A stretch of 64,000 nucleotides of DNA from Phallusia fumigata (GCA_008931825.1 QXVZ01013980.1:150865-214864), one strand, 5' to 3'. Shown: positions 47,521 to 60,168, numbered from the stretch's first letter. Notes: generated by a model from the sequence alone, not told the origin. Made by a program: numbers and translations.

Positions 47521-50500
47521 CGGTTCTGTTTAGTTTATCAAGGCATGTTTTTAGACAGGCTTAGATGAATGTTTTATGTATTAATTCAGTGAAAACTCGC
47601 TTGGGAATTACTTCAAACATGGTCTCATGTTCTGTATTTGTTGTTTTTTAAACTGTTCAAACAATTGCCGAACGGCACGAAACTTCTTGTTACAAAACAC
47701 ATTTGAATGAGACGTAATCGACTACCACGTACAAAATGTAGACACCGCTTGCAAAGGAAAGTCGAGGGTTCGAAAGCTGTTCACAGGTGGTATAACAATT
47801 AGATAAAGAGAGCACCAAATAAATTGTCCTTATCCGATGATCACTACTGGTCCCGAGCCCAACTAAGGGGTACTTACGCCGACTCGTTTTTCGTCCTTTT
47901 TAACGTGGGTAAAGATATAGGGGCACCAAACTAAACTTCGAATTTGCTTTGGTTCATTGCACATCGGGCGAAAAGAGGCTTCTCGGGTATTTTTGTCACC
48001 TTTCCCCAGTCTTTCACGGCTAATACGGATTTCCAAAATGTACCAAAATATGATGCAACAGAAACAGCTGAAATGTGGAAAAGCTTGGCCTGCACATGAA
48101 AGAAGCAAATTCTGTAAATTGTTAAAACAACGACAAAAGCATTCAAAAAGTACAGATCTTTGTAAAATATAAATCCTTCTAAAACAAATCAAAGCAGGAG
48201 AAACTTTGCATGCAGTTAAAAATTTGTATGTTTGCATTTTAAATTAATGTGGGGCAGCAAAATATTTAAGGTGCTCCGGGCCTCTTAGGTTTTTTATTCA
48301 GATTGTGGCTCCTACGCTTTTTCTCATCTTGTTAAATTCTTATACTTTCAGTTTTACAACCCCGTCAACAGCACCTTCAAGCCCCGTCCATGACATCACA
48401 AAACCACAATTGTGGATTCTGAGTCTCGCCTGTAGTTTCGGGATTGTTTAATTTTTTGTTTGTGCCGTTTAATGGTTATGGGGAATGGGGCATGGGCTCA
48501 CAGAAGATCTTTTTCGGGCACTGGCAACACATAGATCTGTTATCTTGCATAATTGTAGTTTTGTGTTTCTTTACTGCCTTCGTTAGACTGTCAGTTACTT
48601 TACGTATTTCCTAAACAAACTGCAAGACAATACTTTATATCAGTGTCATGTAACTATGAAAATTCAAAATCTTTGTGCTGTAGCCGAACCATGATTTGAA
48701 TTCGCCAAAATAAATCAACTAGTAGATTTTTGTTGAAATCCAGTTGAAAGAAGTCAAAACAGGCTGAAAGTTTCAATAAATTTCCAAAGATATTTTTTAA
48801 TTTATTCGCTTGGTAATTAAACGTATTTGTTGTTTGTTAAGTTGGGGCAGGACGTTGAAAAGTGAGTCCTCGAAAATATTGTTGGTTAGATTTACTACGG
48901 CTCTTCTTGCCAGCCAATATTTTCGAGATAAGCAATGCCTGGCAGCAACAGTTTATACATTGTTGGCTACGTTATGATACAATTTTGCGAATCCGCCTTT
49001 TTGTCTGTCTTGTAAATCAGGCGTAGCACCGGGAGGGTTTAGTTGATCACGAACAACGGCAAAATGGCGTCACAAATTCAGTTGTTCACGCCTGGAGTAA
49101 CCACAATGAATGTTTGAATCCGGAATGATGTTTTTTTAACACCACCTGACTATACACAACGTGTACCGGTCCAGCACGAAATCCCTTAAGTTTAAACCTG
49201 TCTTACAAACAAAAAAATACTTATATTCAATCTTGGAAAAACGGTTAAGTATATTTTGTTCAATACCATCATAACGTATTCGTGTCATAAGTTTTTTTCT
49301 TGGATAAGTTATCTGAGAAAATAATTCCTTGCTTAATGAAACGAATTAGTCACATTTAAGTAAATGCAAAAGTATTTGCTTTAGTGAAAGATATAGTTGA
49401 GCTTAAAGAGAGGATTTGTCAAAATTAAAGCTCAAAAATTTGTTTGGCTCGTAAAAACACGCCACACGGTACTGTAAGGAAGATAAAAAGTAAATGCTTT
49501 ACCGCTCAAAAAAGGCTATTTAACGCTGTTCTCCTGAGCTAAAGGTTTTCCGTTCCGATGGGTCTCATTGTGACGTCAAAAGGCTATATGTACGACGCGA
49601 CCAGCGCTCATTGCAGTATCGTGGGATAGCAACAAAGTTTTTCGTCCGCTTGCGTTTGTTTTTGTTATTTTGTGCACTTGCCACGCATGGCTGACTGAGT
49701 ACCGTAATTTTGTGCATTCTATTGTCGGAAAGTACCCACATTCAGACGGCTACGGATACGAAAGTTACGCGACCTTGCGGATCTTGGTTTTAGCCCGCGT
49801 CAAATTTGCCCACCCTTGGTTTATTTAGAACAAGTTTAAAATGGTTTGGTCCTTTTTGAGTTGATTGCAACGTTTTTAGTGTCCACATTAAAACGCATAC
49901 TGTTGTCACACGAAGAGCAAGCCATGTAAAAACGTACGAAAACATCAAAATATCATCAAATTTAAAAGGGATTACTCGTTTGTCCGGCACGTCTGGATGT
50001 AAGCGGGATCGGGATGGCAGTCCTTGTTGGTGCCAAAATATTCTCATCATCTGCTGCATGCTTCCGCTGCGAAAAACGGAATTTTCCCACTTTGCTAATA
50101 AACAACTAATCGCGTTGTCAACTTTTGTTACACCTTCAGCGATTGAGTCGAATTTGTTTTTCTGCCCACCCCAGTTTATGTTTGACACTCGAGACAACCA
50201 GTGTTGACTCGAGTCACTGCTTCGAAAAGACTTGACTTGACTCGGATCCGCCACACCAGATAATTGACATGACTTGGACTCGTTACACCCAAGACTTGAC
50301 TTGCCCTCTCACTCGAAGAAATTACTATCGAATAGCCAACCGGTATTTTTAATGGCGTGGTCGCATCGAAAAGAACTTTTGTTAAACTCTGGATTCAAGG
50401 TGCGTTTTTGTTGAAGCTGTGTCGTTGCTTGGCATGAGTACTTCAGGAATGAGTAGCAACGTCAAGGTCAAGCAATACAGTCCTTTTAAAGCATTTTCGT

Positions 50501-51090
50501 GTGGTCTGTCGCCATTTGCTGATAAAAATAATAGGGCAAATAATTATGCTACATATTTTTATAATTTACATCAATTTTCAAATTGGTTTTGGTTTAACAT
50601 ATATGCGGTTGCAGCGATTTCAACCACGACATATCCTAAAATTGCCAACGTTTTGTAAGTTTATTATTACACAATAGTAAAAATCTACAAACAACATATT
50701 GCTAGTTTTACTTGTAACGTGCCATAAACAAATTCTCGCATTGTTAAATTTTTTGAAATATTGGGCTTAATTAGTAGCATAACTGCAATTATCGTAAATA
50801 AACAAAACTTTTGTTGAATTGTTGAAAATCATAGGTGAACTCTATAATATACTAAAAACTAACAATAATGTGCAAGGTTTTTTACTTCGGGCTAGACAAG
50901 GTATAGCAACGAAAATACAAAATAAGAAAACATGCTGTGTTTTGAAGTTGCGCTTTAGGCAACTTCAATTGCATAAGTTTGATTTGTGGAGATCCCTCGC
51001 TCTGGGACTTATTGGCGAGTAAAACAAGGGCGCACTAATAGTTATCAATTTTCGCCTTATTGCCTCTACATATTTAACACATCAGTAATA
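47521..51090. other. Spacer in duplication unit 1
   Basis: No intact gene. Near 48340-48420 there is a trace of a tail exon (CAACAGCACCTTCAAGCC, then ATGACATCACAAAACCAC). 50190-50310 holds a repeat rich in GACTTGACTCG. Both have partners in unit 2 (57.2 and 57.9 kb). Confidence 0.55.
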
Positions 51091-51540
51091 ATGAAGTTGG
51101 TTTTTGCGGTTTGGATATTGCTGTTTGTGTTTGTCGTTTGCAAAGCTGAGGAGAAACTGAGTTAATATTTTATCAAACACAAGGAGTTAAGTACAGCTGT
51201 CGCCAAGTCAGGAAAACCTATCTTGTCAGGGATTCAGTCGGGATGGGTTTTGACGTTACAACGCCGGGTTACTTAGTTTGTAATTACTGGTTCTATTTAA
51301 GCCCTCAATGGTACAACCCAATCCAAATTGAGTATTTATCAAAAATAACACGTCGTTGCCTGATGGATAGACTCTTTTTTCAACATAATTCAAGTCAAAT
51401 CCATCCCTTAAATTTACCTCTGCTTGTTGCAGAAAACAACTGCGGTTGATTGAATTGCAATCAAGGAGATTACTGATGCACTCCTTTTATTTTCACAATC
51501 TGTTGTAGTAACGATTACGGATTTTGAGTCTCGTTTGTAG
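51091..51540 (+). pseudogene. Gene E': broken copy of gene E
   Basis: The signal peptide exon (MKLVFAVWILLFVFVVCKAE) has lost its GT donor. The module exon from 51433 keeps its acceptor and reads ENNCG, but then carries in-frame stops where gene E has Ser and Cys codons. Membrane and tail exons are absent. It is the unit 1 partner of gene E. Confidence 0.82.
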
Positions 51541-52698
51541 TTTTGGGATTGTTAAATTGTTTGTTTGTACCAATGAGTGATCTTATTCAGGTGTGTGTCG
51601 GAGTTGTCCGATAAATTACGCTAGGGGTTGGGAGTTTGAGGAAAAGGGTTAGGGGTTAAATTTTCCCACTGGGCCATAGAGCAGTTGGCAAATGGGCCAC
51701 GGAGCAAGAATAATATATTAGTCCTATGTCTTAATTAGCAAGTTTTCCACTTAATTGCATAATGAAAACCTATACTAGTGTTTATGTCCTAAATCATGTG
51801 TACCATTATCTGACTTGTGACGCCAATTGGCGGAAATAGTTTTGGAAACAACACAACCACGTGTATTCTCGGGAATAGCACTCTCTGCATGTTGTTTCTA
51901 TATTCAGTTTGCAACATTTATCGCACCTACAGCGTTAAACTTGGGCAACAGTGTTTTCTGGAGCGCTGAAAGATTACATATTCTAAAATTGCCGACGTTT
52001 TAAAGTTTGTTATGCATGAGATTGTAATAATATACACGTTTTTGTTCGATTTGTGCAAACGTAAAAGTTCTCTTGTTTAAGTGACCAATACATGTGCGTT
52101 GAAAATGCCTTATTATTTATCTTTTTATTAAATGCTTTATTATTTAATTTAATTATTCTTCGATTATCAATTAATCCTAACGTTTTTGGAAACATTTCAT
52201 CACAAGAATATGTTTGTTTCAGATTGCGTGCGTCATTAGTACAGCCGGTGTTTTTTTGCAAATAATGTGCTAGCCCGGCCCACATGAGATCAGATGGTCT
52301 GGATCTGGACCCAGAACCGAGCAGAGTTTGGCATGCATGACTTAAAAAAATGGGTCTTGCACCACGCCCCAACCAAAGACCCAATGATAATTAGTCGATA
52401 CCCGAGTTTCGTCAACCGCAGCCCATGGTTGACAAACCAACCAAAGCACAACTCAGCTCGAATTCTACTTCTGGGTCTTTCCAACGCCTACAACAGCAAT
52501 GGGACTGAAAGCGCGTTAATTTAATCTTTTCACCATAGGTATTGTGCAACACTGCGAAGCAAAATATGTACAGAGTAGATATTTTGGATTTTAATGTGAT
52601 AGTAATGGTAGTAAAATAGAATTTCAATCTTTGTCAAAAATGCTCTTTAGAATACTGCAAGACAAGATTGTGTAACAGATAAAGTTTCAGTGTTTAAT

Positions 52699-55600
52699 AT
52701 GAAGAAGATTTTTGTGATATGGATATGCTTGTTTGTCGTGTGTAAAGGTAAGTTATCTCATTATAATATTATTTTCTATTGAAAGTATTAGTACATGTGT
52801 CAGTGTTTAATTAGAAATTTTGGGTAAAACATGTATCACGCACGCAGCTATTGGTGATGTGTAAAGTTTATAAAATGGATAGGTAAAATTTTTGTCAAAC
52901 ATTTGGCAAAACATTTTTGTCAAATTATTAAAAACGTTCTATTTGAAAGAAGCACAATAGCTCGGAGGCAGTAATTTAAAACATTGTTGTTTTTAGCCGC
53001 TAACAATTGCGGAACATTTACCCATTGTGATATTGGTGATTATTGTTGCAACGGAATCATTAATACTTGTCACTCAACTGGCGGTGACAATTGTAGAAGA
53101 ATTGAGGGATCTGATGACACAGCAGTTGTAAGAACTATTTTATTGTTTGTTTCATTCACACAATTGAAGAGAGAATATTGCTTGATCAGGTTTATAATTA
53201 TATAATGGGATTTTATACTACCCGCTTCTAATCTGTCCTGTCAAAACGTGTTTGGTTCTTGAAAGTCGTGGACGAAAAGTGCTTCTACCTTCAGGTTTCG
53301 AAGTCTTTTTTGAGTTCTGTTAGAGCTATGTCACTAAAATTTATGCTCCCCTAAAAAACGTCGGGATTAGAACCTTAACCTTGCCATTACCAAGTTGTCG
53401 CGCAAACCACTTATCTACTTGGCATGCTGCAACGCAAATTTGAGCAGTTAAAATAAAAAATCTTATTGCAGAACAACAATTGCGGATTGCACGCCCATTG
53501 TGCCGTTGGCTCCTACTGCTGCAACGGAATCATAAATACTTGTCAAGCCAACGCCGACGAGAACTGCAGGAGAATAGGAGGATCTGATGACACACCTGTT
53601 GTAAGATTAATTTGTTTGTTTATTTGTTTTATTGCTAATGTGCACCTGAGTGTATCGGATGCTCACGAAATTTGCCACTGAGCTAAAGCTGCCTCATTGT
53701 TCTTCTGTTAAAATTTGTTGTGTGGTTTGCTTACAATAAAACCTTACAACATGTAATGCGGTTGCGCTAACATTTTACTATCTTGACAATTCCAAATGCA
53801 GATTTATGAAGTTGAATTCGAAAAATGTTTTGCAGAATAACAATTGTGGTTCCCTAACCCATTGTGATATTGGTGATTATTGTTGCAACGGTCTCGTTAA
53901 TACTTGTCACTCATCTGGCGGTGACAATTGTAGAAGAATTGAAGGATCTGATGACACAGCAGTTGTGAGAACTATTGAATTTTTTGTTTTATTTACATCA
54001 TTAGAGAGAAAAATTGCTTAACACGTTATTCCAACTATACTCCGGTATTACCTCATTGCTGTTCTGTCAAAACGTGTTTGGTTCTTGAAAGTTGATGATT
54101 TAAAATTTATGTCAACTTGTCAAATCCTTTGAGTTAAAGTACTGCCGCTGAAGGTTATTCTCTCAGAAAGAAATGTTGGGGTTAAATCACAAACGTTGCG
54201 ATTACCAAAGAAATTGCGCTGTCTACATAAACGCTTCATAAAATGGAAATGTGAGCAGTTTCAATGAGAAAATCTTTTTGCAGAACAACAATTGCGGATT
54301 GCACGCCCATTGTGCAGTTGGTTCTTACTGTTGCAACGGAATCATAAATACTTGTCAAGCAAACGCCGACGAGAACTGCAGGAGAATAGGAGGATCTGAT
54401 GACACACCTGTGGTAAGATAAATTTGTTTGTTTAATTAGTTTTATCGCTAATGTGCACCCGACTCTATCGGATATGCTCACGAAATTCGCCACTGAGTGA
54501 CCTGCCTCTTTGTTCTTCTGTCAAAATGTGTTGTGTGGTTTGCTTACAATAGAACATTACAACATGTAATGCGGTTGCGCTAACCATTTTACTATCTTAA
54601 CAATTCCAAATGCAGATTAATGGAGTTTAATTCGAAAAATGTTTTGCAGGATAACAATTGTGGTTCCCTAACTCATTGTGATATTGGTGATTATTGTTGC
54701 AACGGATTTGTTAATACTTGTCAATCAACCAACGCTGACAATTGTAGAAGAATTGAAGGATCTGATGACACAGCAGTTGTGAGAACTATTGAATTTTTTG
54801 TTTTATTTACATCATTAGAGAGAAAAATTGCTTAACACGTTATTCCAACTATACTCCGGTATTGCCTCATTGCTGTTCCGTCAAATTTGTTTGGTTCTTA
54901 AACGTCGATGATTTAAAATTTATGTCAACTTGTCAAATCTTTTGAGTTAAAGTACTGCCGCTGAAGTTCATGCTCTCAGAAAAAAATCTCGTGGTTAAAA
55001 CCACAAACGTTTCGATTACCAAAGAAATTGCGCTGTCTACATAAACGCTTCAGGAACTTTGAATGGAAATCTCAGCAGTTTCAATGAGAAAATCTTTTTG
55101 CAGGAGAACAATTGCGGATTGCACGCCCATTGTGCTGTTGGTTCCTACTGCTGCAACGGAATCATAAATACTTGTCAAGCAAACGCCGACGAGAACTGCA
55201 GGAGAATAGGAGGATCTGATGACAGACCTGTTGTAAGATAAATTTGTATGTTTAATTGGTTTTTAATTCCGGTGTTTGAAACATCACCTAACTACATCCT
55301 ACATGCTCACCAAATTCGCACTGCCTTATTGTTATTCAATCAAAACGTTTTGTTTTTTTTGCTTGCAACATAACTTTACACTATCTGGCGATTGCGCTTA
55401 TTATTCCACTATCTTGACAATTCCAAATACAGACTAAAAAAATGTTTTGCAGGACAACAATTGCGGTGATCTGTCACATTGTGATATTGGTACTTATTGC
55501 TGCAACGGACTCGTACTAAATACTTGTCAATCATCTGGCGGTGACAATTGTAGAAGAATTGGAGGATCTGATGACACAGCAATTGTAAGAACCATTTGTT

Positions 55601-55909
55601 ATGTTTTTATTTCAGGGTTATATTGCATATACTGAGCCCAAATTAACCATATTTTTATTGCATCTCCGTTTACCATTTTTCAATTTCGCATTTTTTTTCA
55701 AATATTTGTTTTCTGTAAAAACTTTTTCGCAATCACACCGACGAAAAAGTGATTCATACCTCTTTTGCGCAGAATCACAATTGCGATGTATTTTTCGGCT
55801 GTGGCAATTATGATGTGTGTTGCCGTGGTTCATCGATTGTTATTGTCAACGGCTGCAGTGGCGATGTTGGAGAGAATTGTGAAAAACTACCTGCCGACAG
55901 CACAACGGG
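52699..55909 (+). CDS. Gene D: eight-module six-cysteine array (extracellular part)
   Basis: A signal exon 52699-52747 (MKKIFVIWICLFVVCK) is followed by modules at 52997-53127, 53472-53600, about 53835-53963, 54284-54412, 54650-54778, 55104-55232, 55453-55584 and 55773-55909. Modules 1-7 alternate between two types: one with HCDIGDYCCNG and CRRIEGSDDT, the other with HCAVGSYCCNGIINTCQAN and CRRIGGSDD. Module 8 is divergent (NCDVFFGCGNYDVCCRG) but keeps six Cys with a CC pair. Its donor is in phase 2, unlike the phase 0 of all others. No own membrane exon is visible before gene E; that phase fits the membrane exon of gene E at 59615, and joining there gives a 483-residue protein. The 3' end is therefore inferred. 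Confidence 0.75.
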
Positions 55910-58798
55910 GTAAATTTAACAAAATTTCAACGGTTCTGTTTAGTTTACCAAAGAATGTTTAATAGACAGGCTTATGATAAGTGTTTTATGCATTAAGTTG
56001 GTGAAAAACATGCTTGGAAACTACTTTAACCATGATCTCGCGTTTGTTTTTGTAGTTTTTTTTACAACCTTTAAAACAATTGCCAAACGGCACAAAACTT
56101 GTTTGGAAACACATTTGAATGAGATGTAATCGATTACCACGTACAAAATGTTGACGCCGCTTGCAAAGGAAAGTCAGTGGTTCGAATCCCAGCTCTTCAG
56201 ACGTATAATAACAATTAGATAAAGGGAGCACCACCTAAATTGTCCTTACTCGATGGTCACTGCTGGCCCCGAGCCCAACTAAAGGGAGTTTACCCTGACG
56301 ATCTTTTTAACGTGGGTAAAGATATTGGTTCTCCAAACTAAACTTCGAATTTGCTTTTGTTCATTGCACATCGGGCGTAAAGAGGCTTCGGGTATTTTTG
56401 TCACCTTTCACCAGCCACGCTAATACGGATTTCCAAAATTTCCTAAAATACAAAGCAACAGACCAGAGTTATATTAATTACATGATTTTAGTTAAATTAC
56501 AATTACAATTTCAATTATTCTGTCAAATTTTGGAATTACATTATAATTTCAGTTAGTCTGTCCTTTAAAATGTGAATTACAATTACAATAACGATTATTC
56601 TGGGACTTGTATTTAATTACAAAAATAATTACAGAATTTGTTGTTTTATATGATGTTTTTTACACAACAACCAAGTCGATATTTCTAAAATGAATAGCCA
56701 TGCTTCTTCCTAAATGATGGATAAAATCTGTAGCAAAGATATCTTGCAAAAAAAGTAATTTGAGAAGTAATTGGACTATAAAGTGTGATCAAATTACAAT
56801 TACACAAAGTCAAAAATCTTGAATTAAAATTACAGTTACACCAAAAATAGTAATTAATTACATTCAGCTCAATTACTAATTGTAATTGATCCAACTCTGC
56901 AACAGGCACAGATAAAAAATATGGAAGAACTTGGCCTTCACATGAAAGAAGCAAATTCTGTAAATACGTAAAACAACGACGTAAGCATTCAAAAAGTACA
57001 GACCTTTGTGAAGTAAAAATCCCTTTAATACAAATCAAAGCAGGAGAAACTTTGCATGCAGTTAAAAATTTGTTCTGTTTCCACTTTAAATTAATGTGGG
57101 GCAGCAAAATTGTTAAGGTTCTATTAGGTTTTTAATCGGATTGCGGCTCTTACTAATCTTAAATTCTTGTACTTTTAGCTTTACATCCTCGTCAACAGCA
57201 TCAAGCCCCCTCTATGACATCACAAAACCACAATTGTTGATTCTGAGTCTCGCTTGTAGTTTCGGAATTGGTCAATTCTTTGTTTGTGCCGTTTAATGGA
57301 TATGGCAGATGATATCTTGTACAGTTTGTAGTTTTGTGTTTCTTTACTGCCTTCGGTAGACTGTCAGTCACAAGTATTTCGCAAACGAACTGCAAGACAA
57401 TACTTTATATCAGTGTCATGCAACTATGGAAATTCAAAATCTTATGTGCTGTAGCCGAACCATGATTTGAATTCGCCAAAATAAATCAACTAGTAGATTT
57501 TTGTTGAAATCCAGTTAAAAGAAGTCAAAACAGGCTGAATGTTTTAATAGATTTTTTAGAAGCATATTTTTTAATTTATTTGCCTGGTAATTAAACATAT
57601 TTTTGTAGCTTGTAAGGTTGGGGCAGGACGTTGAAAAGTGAGTCTTCGAAAATATTGTTGGTTAGACTTACTACGGATCTTCTTGTCAGTCAATACTTTC
57701 GAAGATAGCTCGGTTCGGCAATTTTTTTTCTGCATACCTCCTGTAGAAAGTACCCACATTCAGACGGCTAGGACTAGAAAGTTGCGGGTAGTGTTCGCCA
57801 TTTGAAGGTGTAATTTAAAATCGCTGGAATATTGGTTTTGGCCCGCGGCTTTATAAAATTACACCCTCAGCGATTCAGTCGACTTTATTTTTCTGCCAAC
57901 CCTAGTCTAGTGCTGGAAAGATTCGGGTCACTGCTTCGAAAAGACTTGACGTGATTCGAACCCGTCACACCAGAGATTTCACCTGACTTCGACTCGTCAC
58001 ACACAAGAATTGACTTGCCCTCTGACTCGAAGAAAATTACGATCGAATATATAACGTGTCCCACCTAAGTACGATGCCTATTTTTACAGCTATTGCTGTG
58101 GTCGCTATAGACGAAATTTTGTGGTAAACACTAGATACAAGGCGCGTTCTTGTTGAAGCTTCGTTGTTGCTTAATATTGTTTATAGTTCATAACTGAGCA
58201 GAAACGCCATCCCAAGAAATACCGTTCAATCAGTTACTTTTAAAGCATTGTGGTTTGTGGTCATATTCAGATAGATATAATAGAGAAGTTATAGTACATT
58301 TTTAGAACTTACAATAATTTCTAACTAGTTTTGGTTTACCCATATTCGATTACAGCACTTCTATTGACAAATCGTGGAAACGCCTTAAGTTGCACAAAAC
58401 TTTTAAACGATTGTTCCTTGTGTTAAAAAACATTGCATCCGGTATTCACGAAGGAACTTCAAAAGCCTTACTGTGTTTTGAAAACGCCCTACAACCATCT
58501 TGCAAACGTTTGATTTTAATGTTTGAGTTAATTACGAACAGCGTCATAATAAACCCCGAATTAATTGGTGACGCCTCGCGTAACAACAATGAACGTCACA
58601 ATCTGGAACACCGTTTCTCGGAGCCAGCACGTAACAACAAAGCATTTAATGAGGTGAGCGAGTGCACAACGGGTAAATGGTAACTCACAGGTTTAAAGTC
58701 ATCTTGCAGACTAGGAAAGAGTTTGTACAGAGTCAAAAAAACTGTCCTATAAATATTTTTTAGAACGTCAAGGCAACATTTGCAGCACGTCAGTAATA
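55910..58798. other. Spacer in duplication unit 2
   Basis: It contains the MITE at 56464-56899, a tail-exon trace near 57180-57240, a GACTTGAC-rich repeat near 57930-58030 and a TGGTTCGAATCCCAGC B-box-like remnant near 56180. An open frame of 97 codons at 58390-58683 has no recognisable features and no partner open frame in unit 1. If gene D splices to gene E, this would be intronic. Confidence 0.5.
56464..56899. mobile_element. Non-autonomous hAT-type MITE, copy 2
   Basis: It begins CAGAGTTATATTAATTAC and ends GTAATTGATCCAACTCTG, the same family as 27944-28371. It is flanked by CAACAGAC and CAACAGGC, an 8-bp duplication with one mismatch. The paralogous site near 48055-48070 in duplication unit 1 has a single CAACAG and no element: a natural empty site. 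Confidence 0.9.
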
Positions 58799-60168
58799 AT
58801 GAAGTTGGTTTTTGCGGTTTGGATATTACTGTTTGTCGGTTGCAAAGCTGGTAAGACGCTGAGTTAATTGTTTAAAGAGTTAGGTGCAGCTGTCACCGAC
58901 TCTAGCCCGAGTCAAATAAAACTTATCTTTTCAGCGACTTAGATAAGTTTTAATGTTACAACGCCATGTATTTTCCAGTCGAAATTATTTTCCTGTACAC
59001 AGTCGAAACTTTTCCTCAACATTGTATTTTGCTAATATTTCCCAGAATTAAGTCGTGTTTTTATGGTTACTTAGTCTAGTTGGGCACTTACTGGTACAAC
59101 CCAATTCAAATTGAGTGTTGATAGAAAATAACTCGTCGTTGCCTGATGGATAGAGTCTTTTCTTCAACAGATGACTTAAGTCAAGTTTATTCCTTTAAAA
59201 ATTTCCTCTGCTTGTTACAGAAAACAACTGCGGTTCATTGTATTGTAATCAAGGAGATTACTGCTGCACTTCTTTTTTTTTCACACGCTGTCGTAGTTAC
59301 GGAGGATCAGATTGCGAGCTAATCCCAATCGACATTGTAAAGTAAATATTCAAACCATTATTTCCGATCCTTACCAATAAAATAAATTATCCTTTGTGTA
59401 AAACTTTTTTTAAGATGCTGAGTCCGTTAAAAACGTTTTTCTTTGTATTTACAAAGTTTCACGGCATAAACCTCGTAAAAACCCCACTTTCGATGTCCAC
59501 ATTAAAACACACATTACTAGACTGTCGCACTCAAGGTACGCACGAAAAAATGCAAACTAACCCTAAATTATCGGCATGTTTTGAAGTTAATTTAACGCTC
59601 TGACATTTTTTCAGCATCGGGCTTTACATTGGAATCGGGGTAGCTGTTCTTATAGTCGCCTCAATTATCTTTGTCGTCAGCTGCTGCTTGTACAAAAACT
59701 GCCGAACACCGCAACCAGTTACATCTTCAGCTTACGCCATATCGTCAGCCACCGGACAACAACAACCACGTAAGAAGCATTTTCATCTTTCCACTCCAAT
59801 TCGTACGTACGCACACAAGTAAAGCGCTTGTTACTTGCTTCGTGCGCCAAACGCTTTCAGTCCAGCAGTTTGCAAGCAACGACAATTTGACAAAGGCTCA
59901 TTTGAAAAATGCATGTTTTAATTTCATATCCCGTATTGTTCTTAATTATTTTTCGCATCGAACAGCGCAAATCAGCATCATCAACCAACAAGCAGAAGCA
60001 ACCAACCAACAAAACTCCCATCCACCTCATATGACGTCACAACCAATGCCTATGATGCCTCAATCAACTGTGATGCCGTCACAGCCACCCAGGTTTGGTG
60101 CTGGAGTTTATGAAAACCAGCACCCTGCTCCACCTTACAGCCCGCAGTTTGCTATAACGAAGCAATGA
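58799..60168 (+). CDS. Gene E: single-module six-cysteine transmembrane protein
   Basis: The exons are 58799-58850 (signal MKLVFAVWILLFVGCKA), 59221-59341 (module), 59615-59769 (membrane) and 59966-60168 (tail), giving 176 residues. The module reads CGSLYCNQGDYCC, then TRCRSYGGSDC. The helix is IGLYIGIGVAVLIVASIIFV, followed by SCCLYKNC. The tail is Gln/Met/Pro-rich with VYENQHPAPPYSPQ (PPxY-type) and ends TKQ. One module, one helix and a PPxY tail make it the member closest to canonical Shisa-like/STMC6 proteins, perhaps the ancestral form. The module donor is in phase 2, so module 8 of gene D could use the same membrane exon. Confidence 0.87.

Larger units (their letters stand above)
45085..51560 (+). 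repeat. Tandem segmental duplication, unit 1
   Basis: This runs collinear with 52265-59345: the upstream region, signal exon, module array, long 3' flank, and the signal and module exons of gene E'/E. Similarity is high across both exons and introns, for example the stretch with GTAGCCGAACCATGATTTGA at 48.7 and 57.4 kb. Unit 1 lacks the MITE found in unit 2. Confidence 0.85.
52265..59345 (+). repeat. Tandem segmental duplication, unit 2
   Basis: This is the counterpart of 45085-51560; it carries genes D and E and a MITE insertion at 56464-56899 that is empty in unit 1. Confidence 0.85.

Noticed and set aside
58390-58683. 97-codon open frame before gene E
   Set aside because: No domain, no splice context, and the duplicated partner in unit 1 is not open.
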